In this document: piece after piece, positions 34,956 through 37,590 of the stretch
Position numbering within the stretch: position 1 is the first letter of the stretch
Layout of the letters: each line of letters starts with the position of its first letter
Source of the DNA: Actinomadura sp. KC216
GTDB lineage: Bacteria > Actinomycetota > Actinomycetes > Streptosporangiales > Streptosporangiaceae
Length of the DNA: 37,590 bases
Direction of reading: 5' to 3'
Assembly: GCF_004348535.1 (NCBI RefSeq)
Contig: NZ_SMJX01000052.1
Coordinates: 1 to 37,590 of the forward strand
Made by a program: the position numbers and the translations under genes
Notes under the pieces: model-generated
Seen by the model: the letters and a program-made list of their open reading frames with translations, nothing else
Told to the model about the DNA's origin: nothing
Databases searched by the model: none

Positions 34956-35714
34956 GTGCCGGACCGTCCCGCCTACCTGCGCATCGCCGACACGCTGCGA
35001 GAGGGGATCCGGGACGGCAGCCTTCCACCAGGGACCCGGCTGCCGACCATCGCCGAGTTGTGCGAGACGCACGGCGTGTCGGAGATCGTCGTACGTCAGG
35101 CCGTCGCGCTGCTGCGCGGGGAGGGGCTGGTCGAGACGCGCCGCGGCGGCGGCACGCTCGTCAAGGTCGTCCCGCCCGCGCGCCGGGTGGCGATGGATCG
35201 CTACCGCGCCGTGACCAGGCCCATGGCGGTTCCCGAGACCACCTTCACCCGCGACCAGAAGATCACCTGGGAGGAGTACCGGCTCGACCGGCTGTTCACC
35301 CGGGTGCGGGCGGACGACGAGCTCGGCGCGCTGTTCGAGCTGCCGGCCGGGACCGAGCTGCTCCGCCGCCGGTTCGTCTTCTACTCGCGCGGCGAGCCGC
35401 AGCAGATCTCCGTCAACTACCTGCCGTGGGACCTCGTCGGCGACACGCCCGTCTCCGACCCGGCCCGCGAGCCGTGGCCCGGCGGGACGCTCGCGCAGCT
35501 CGCCTATCTCGGGCGCCCGCCGACCCGCGTCGAGGAGGCCGTCCGCTCCCGGATGCCGACCCCCGAGGAGGCCGAGACGCTCCGCATGACCCGCGGCGTG
35601 CCCGTCCTCGCGATCACGCGGCGGCTGCTGTCGCGCGACGACGTGATGGAGGTCTGCCGCGACATCGTGCTGCCCGCCGACCGGGTCGTCCTCGACTACT
35701 CCATCGACCTCTGA
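34956..35714 (+). CDS. GntR-family transcriptional regulator (HutC subfamily, UTRA domain)
   Basis: The N-terminal winged helix is clear (PAYLRIADTLREGIRDGSLPPGTRLPTIAELCETHGVSEIVVRQAVALLRGEGLVETRRGGGTLV). The rest fits the UTRA effector-binding domain (ELPAGTELLRRRFVFYSRGEPQQISVNYLPWDLV; VLAITRRLLSRDDVMEVCRDIVLPADRVVLDY). I chose GTG 34956 because GGGGAGG (34941-34947) is 8 nt before it; the earlier ATG 34923 has no clear ribosome site. Length is 252 residues. The ligand is unknown. Its likely targets are itself and the divergent small protein. It interrupts the mak-glgB neighbourhood. Confidence 0.9.
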   Translation: MPDRPAYLRIADTLREGIRDGSLPPGTRLPTIAELCETHGVSEIVVRQAVALLRGEGLVETRRGGGTLVKVVPPARRVAMDRYRAVTRPMAVPETTFTRDQKITWEEYRLDRLFTRVRADDELGALFELPAGTELLRRRFVFYSRGEPQQISVNYLPWDLVGDTPVSDPAREPWPGGTLAQLAYLGRPPTRVEEAVRSRMPTPEEAETLRMTRGVPVLAITRRLLSRDDVMEVCRDIVLPADRVVLDYSIDL

Positions 35715-35730
35715 CGCGTCGCCCCGCGCG

Positions 35731-37167
35731 TCAGCGGGCGAGGTGGGCGAGGGACCTGAGCGGGACGGGCAGCCAGGCCGGGCGGTTCCGCGCCTCGTAC
35801 CGGACCTCGTAGACCGCCTTGTCGAACTCGAACGCCCGCACCAGCGCCGCGTGCGCGGCGGGGTCGGGCCCGCCCGCCGCGGCGTACCCGTCGCAGAACG
35901 CCTTCCGGTTGCGTTCCGCCCAGGCCCGGGCGCGCAGCTCCAGCGCGTCGGCGGTGCCCGGCGGCAGGTCGCCGTCCCGCGCGATCAGGAACCGCGCCGC
36001 GTACTCGAAGGACCGCAGCATCCCGGCGACGTCCCGCAGCGGGTGCGCGGGGGCGCGGCGTTCGGTGGGGGTGCGGGCGGGCTCGCCCTCGAAGTCGAGC
36101 AGTACCCAGCCGGTATCGGTGCGCAGGACCTGCCCGAGGTGGTAGTCGCCGTGGACGCGCTGCACCGGCAGCGCCCGCGCCCCGGCCGCGACCTCGTCGA
36201 ACGCCTCGCGGAGCGCGTGGGCGTGCGGCCGGATCTCCGGGACGGCGGCGCTGACCTGGTCGAGCTGCTCGTTCATCGCGTAGACGGTCTCCCGCACCCG
36301 GGCCTCCGTCGCCTGGGTCACGCCGAACGCGGCGGCGAGATCGCGGTGCACGGCGGCGGTCGCCGCGCCGAGCCGCTCCGCCTCGGCCGCGAAGTCGCCT
36401 CCCGCGGTGCCCGCGTCGCCCGCCGTGAACGTCCGGCCTCCGGGCCCGGCCGGCGGCGGGGGCTGCGCCAGCCAGTCGCGGACGCTGGTGAGCGCGAGCT
36501 GCCAGCCGTCCGTCCCGCTGGGCAGGTACTCCGAGAGGAGGGCGAGGGTGGTCGGTTCGTCCGCGGCGCCGTCCGTCCCGGGTTCCAGCTCGATCCAGCC
36601 GTGCGCGGCCGGGACGTGCGCGGAGCCCCTGCGGCTGAGCGCGAGGTTGACCTCCAGGTCCGGGTTGACGCCGGGGGACAGGCGGCGGAAGAGCTTGAGG
36701 ATGTGGGTGTCGCCGAAGATCAGCGAGGTGTTGCTCTGCTCGGCGGTGCCGGGCACGCCGTCCAGTTCCGTGCGGATGCCGACGCCGGGCGCGCGGCGGA
36801 ACTGGAGGGGGCCGATGGTGCTCGCGTTCGCCATGTGCGCGAGCAGCGGGCGGGTCAGCTCCGGGTCGTGGACGGCGTCGTACACGTGCCCCTCGATCCC
36901 CTGCTCGCCGGTCAGCCGTCCGATCCCGACATGCCGCAGCGGGTCGGGCAGCTCGCGCCGGACGCCGAGGAGTACCTGGTAGCGGTCGACGGTGCCGCTC
37001 TGGCGGACGTCGAGGATGAGGTGGTGCAGGGCGGGGTCGCCGGTGCGGAGTTCGGTGGCGGTGCCGATGGACAGGTCGTCGATGGGGCCGTCCTTGCCGC
37101 CGAACCATCGCTGCGCGGGCAGCCAGCCGGCCAGCAGCCGGACGAGGGAAGGGGCGGACGGCGCCAC
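35731..37167 (-). CDS. mak: Maltokinase
   Basis: Mak (also called Pep2) phosphorylates maltose to maltose 1-phosphate, the donor for GlgE. The 478-residue protein has the kinase-like fold with an N-terminal cap (LLAGWLPAQRWFGGKDGPIDDLSIGTATEL), LIFGDTHILKLFRRL, then the catalytic loop VQRVHGDYHLGQVL and LLDFEGEPA. In many actinobacteria mak is fused to treS; here it is separate and follows treS by 7 nt. The start is GTG 37167. GlgE is not in the window. Confidence 0.94.
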   Translation of the reverse strand: MAPSAPSLVRLLAGWLPAQRWFGGKDGPIDDLSIGTATELRTGDPALHHLILDVRQSGTVDRYQVLLGVRRELPDPLRHVGIGRLTGEQGIEGHVYDAVHDPELTRPLLAHMANASTIGPLQFRRAPGVGIRTELDGVPGTAEQSNTSLIFGDTHILKLFRRLSPGVNPDLEVNLALSRRGSAHVPAAHGWIELEPGTDGAADEPTTLALLSEYLPSGTDGWQLALTSVRDWLAQPPPPAGPGGRTFTAGDAGTAGGDFAAEAERLGAATAAVHRDLAAAFGVTQATEARVRETVYAMNEQLDQVSAAVPEIRPHAHALREAFDEVAAGARALPVQRVHGDYHLGQVLRTDTGWVLLDFEGEPARTPTERRAPAHPLRDVAGMLRSFEYAARFLIARDGDLPPGTADALELRARAWAERNRKAFCDGYAAAGGPDPAAHAALVRAFEFDKAVYEVRYEARNRPAWLPVPLRSLAHLAR

Positions 37168-37174
37168 GGCTACC

Positions 37175-37590
37175 TCACTCCTTCTCCTGGGGGTGCTCCG
37201 CGGGCGGCGGCAGCAGGAACCAGTAGAAACCGTGCCCGGGAAGGGTGAGCAGGTAGGGGAGTTCGCCGATGGCGGGGAATTGGACGCCGCCCATGCATTC
37301 GATCGGCGTCGATTCCCGGAACCGGCGGAGGTCGAGTTCGACGGGCTGCGGGAAACGCGACAGGTTGTTCACGCAAAGGACCGTGTCCATGCCGCCCCAC
37401 TGGTTGCCGTCCCCGCCGTTGATCTCGCGGGTGAAGGCGAGGACGGAGGGGTTGGAGGCGGAGAGTTCGACGTAGGCGCCGACGCCGAAGACGGGGTGGC
37501 GTTGGCGGATTTCGATCATTTTGCGGGTCCAGTGGAGCAGGGAGCCGGGGTTGTTGGCTTGGGCTTCGACGTTGACGGCTTGGTAGCCGT
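37175..37590 (-). CDS. treS: Trehalose synthase/maltose alpha-D-glucosyltransferase, C-terminal part
   Basis: TreS converts trehalose and maltose into one another. Only the last about 138 residues are in the window, and the frame is open at the right edge: YQAVNVEAQANNPGSLLHWTRKMIEIRQRHPVFG, then FTREINGGDGNQ...VLCVNNLSRFPQPVELDLRRF, GGVQFPAIGELPYLLTLPGHGFYWFLL. This is the GH13 TreS C-terminal domain. The downstream mak gene, 7 nt away, supports the assignment. The real start lies beyond the edge. Confidence 0.93.
   Translation of the reverse strand, partial: GYQAVNVEAQANNPGSLLHWTRKMIEIRQRHPVFGVGAYVELSASNPSVLAFTREINGGDGNQWGGMDTVLCVNNLSRFPQPVELDLRRFRESTPIECMGGVQFPAIGELPYLLTLPGHGFYWFLLPPPAEHPQEKE

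Overview
The window is very GC-rich, with a strong G/C third-position bias, GTG and TTG starts and tightly overlapping operons. Together with a complete ergothioneine egtABCD operon and genes of the GlgE alpha-glucan pathway (treS, mak, glgB), this points to a high-GC actinomycete. Thermomonosporaceae/Actinomadura or a related Streptosporangiales lineage is my best guess; the genus is inference.

Layout. 1-1031 (-): edge-truncated sigma-70-like factor with a C-terminal membrane segment. 1277-5589 (+): egtA-egtB-egtC-egtD, with a hairpin element inside the 3' end of egtB. 5603-7845: divergent SGNH lipoprotein and acyltransferase-3 membrane protein, sharing an intergenic palindrome. 8035-9825: cysteine-dioxygenase-like gene divergent from a LacI regulator, with four operator-like 12-mers at an exact 13-bp period between them. 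9829-14882: HAL-fold lyase lacking the normal MIO triad, divergent from a complete OpuC-type (quaternary-amine) ABC importer, with a 21-bp palindrome between them. 15053-18618: alpha/beta hydrolase, TPR-like protein and a two-gene ABC exporter. 18751-27804: histidine utilisation, with an IclR regulator, a DUF4360 secreted protein, then hutH-hutU-M20 amidohydrolase-hutF-hutI and a small uncertain ORF. The same 17-bp operator-like sequence lies before iclR and before hutH. 27807-31934: flavin reductase, SppA protease, PaaI thioesterase, Nudix-NYN fusion, ACT protein. 31942-37590: glgB, a divergent small protein/GntR pair with its own palindrome, then mak and treS (cut by the right edge).

How the genes fit together. 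EgtA makes gamma-glutamylcysteine, EgtD makes hercynine, EgtB joins them and EgtC removes glutamate; the final C-S lyase (EgtE) is not here. HutH, HutU, HutI and HutF take histidine to N-formylglutamate, and the M20 amidohydrolase is the likely deformylase. TreS, Mak and GlgB belong to trehalose-to-alpha-glucan conversion; GlgE itself is not in the window.

The most interesting candidate system is at 9829-14882. The lyase has GTG, one residue short, where HutH in this same window has CSG, and it is divergent from a betaine-type importer. This suggests uptake and elimination of a quaternary-ammonium amino acid such as hercynine, ergothioneine or another betaine. That is inference and needs biochemical testing.
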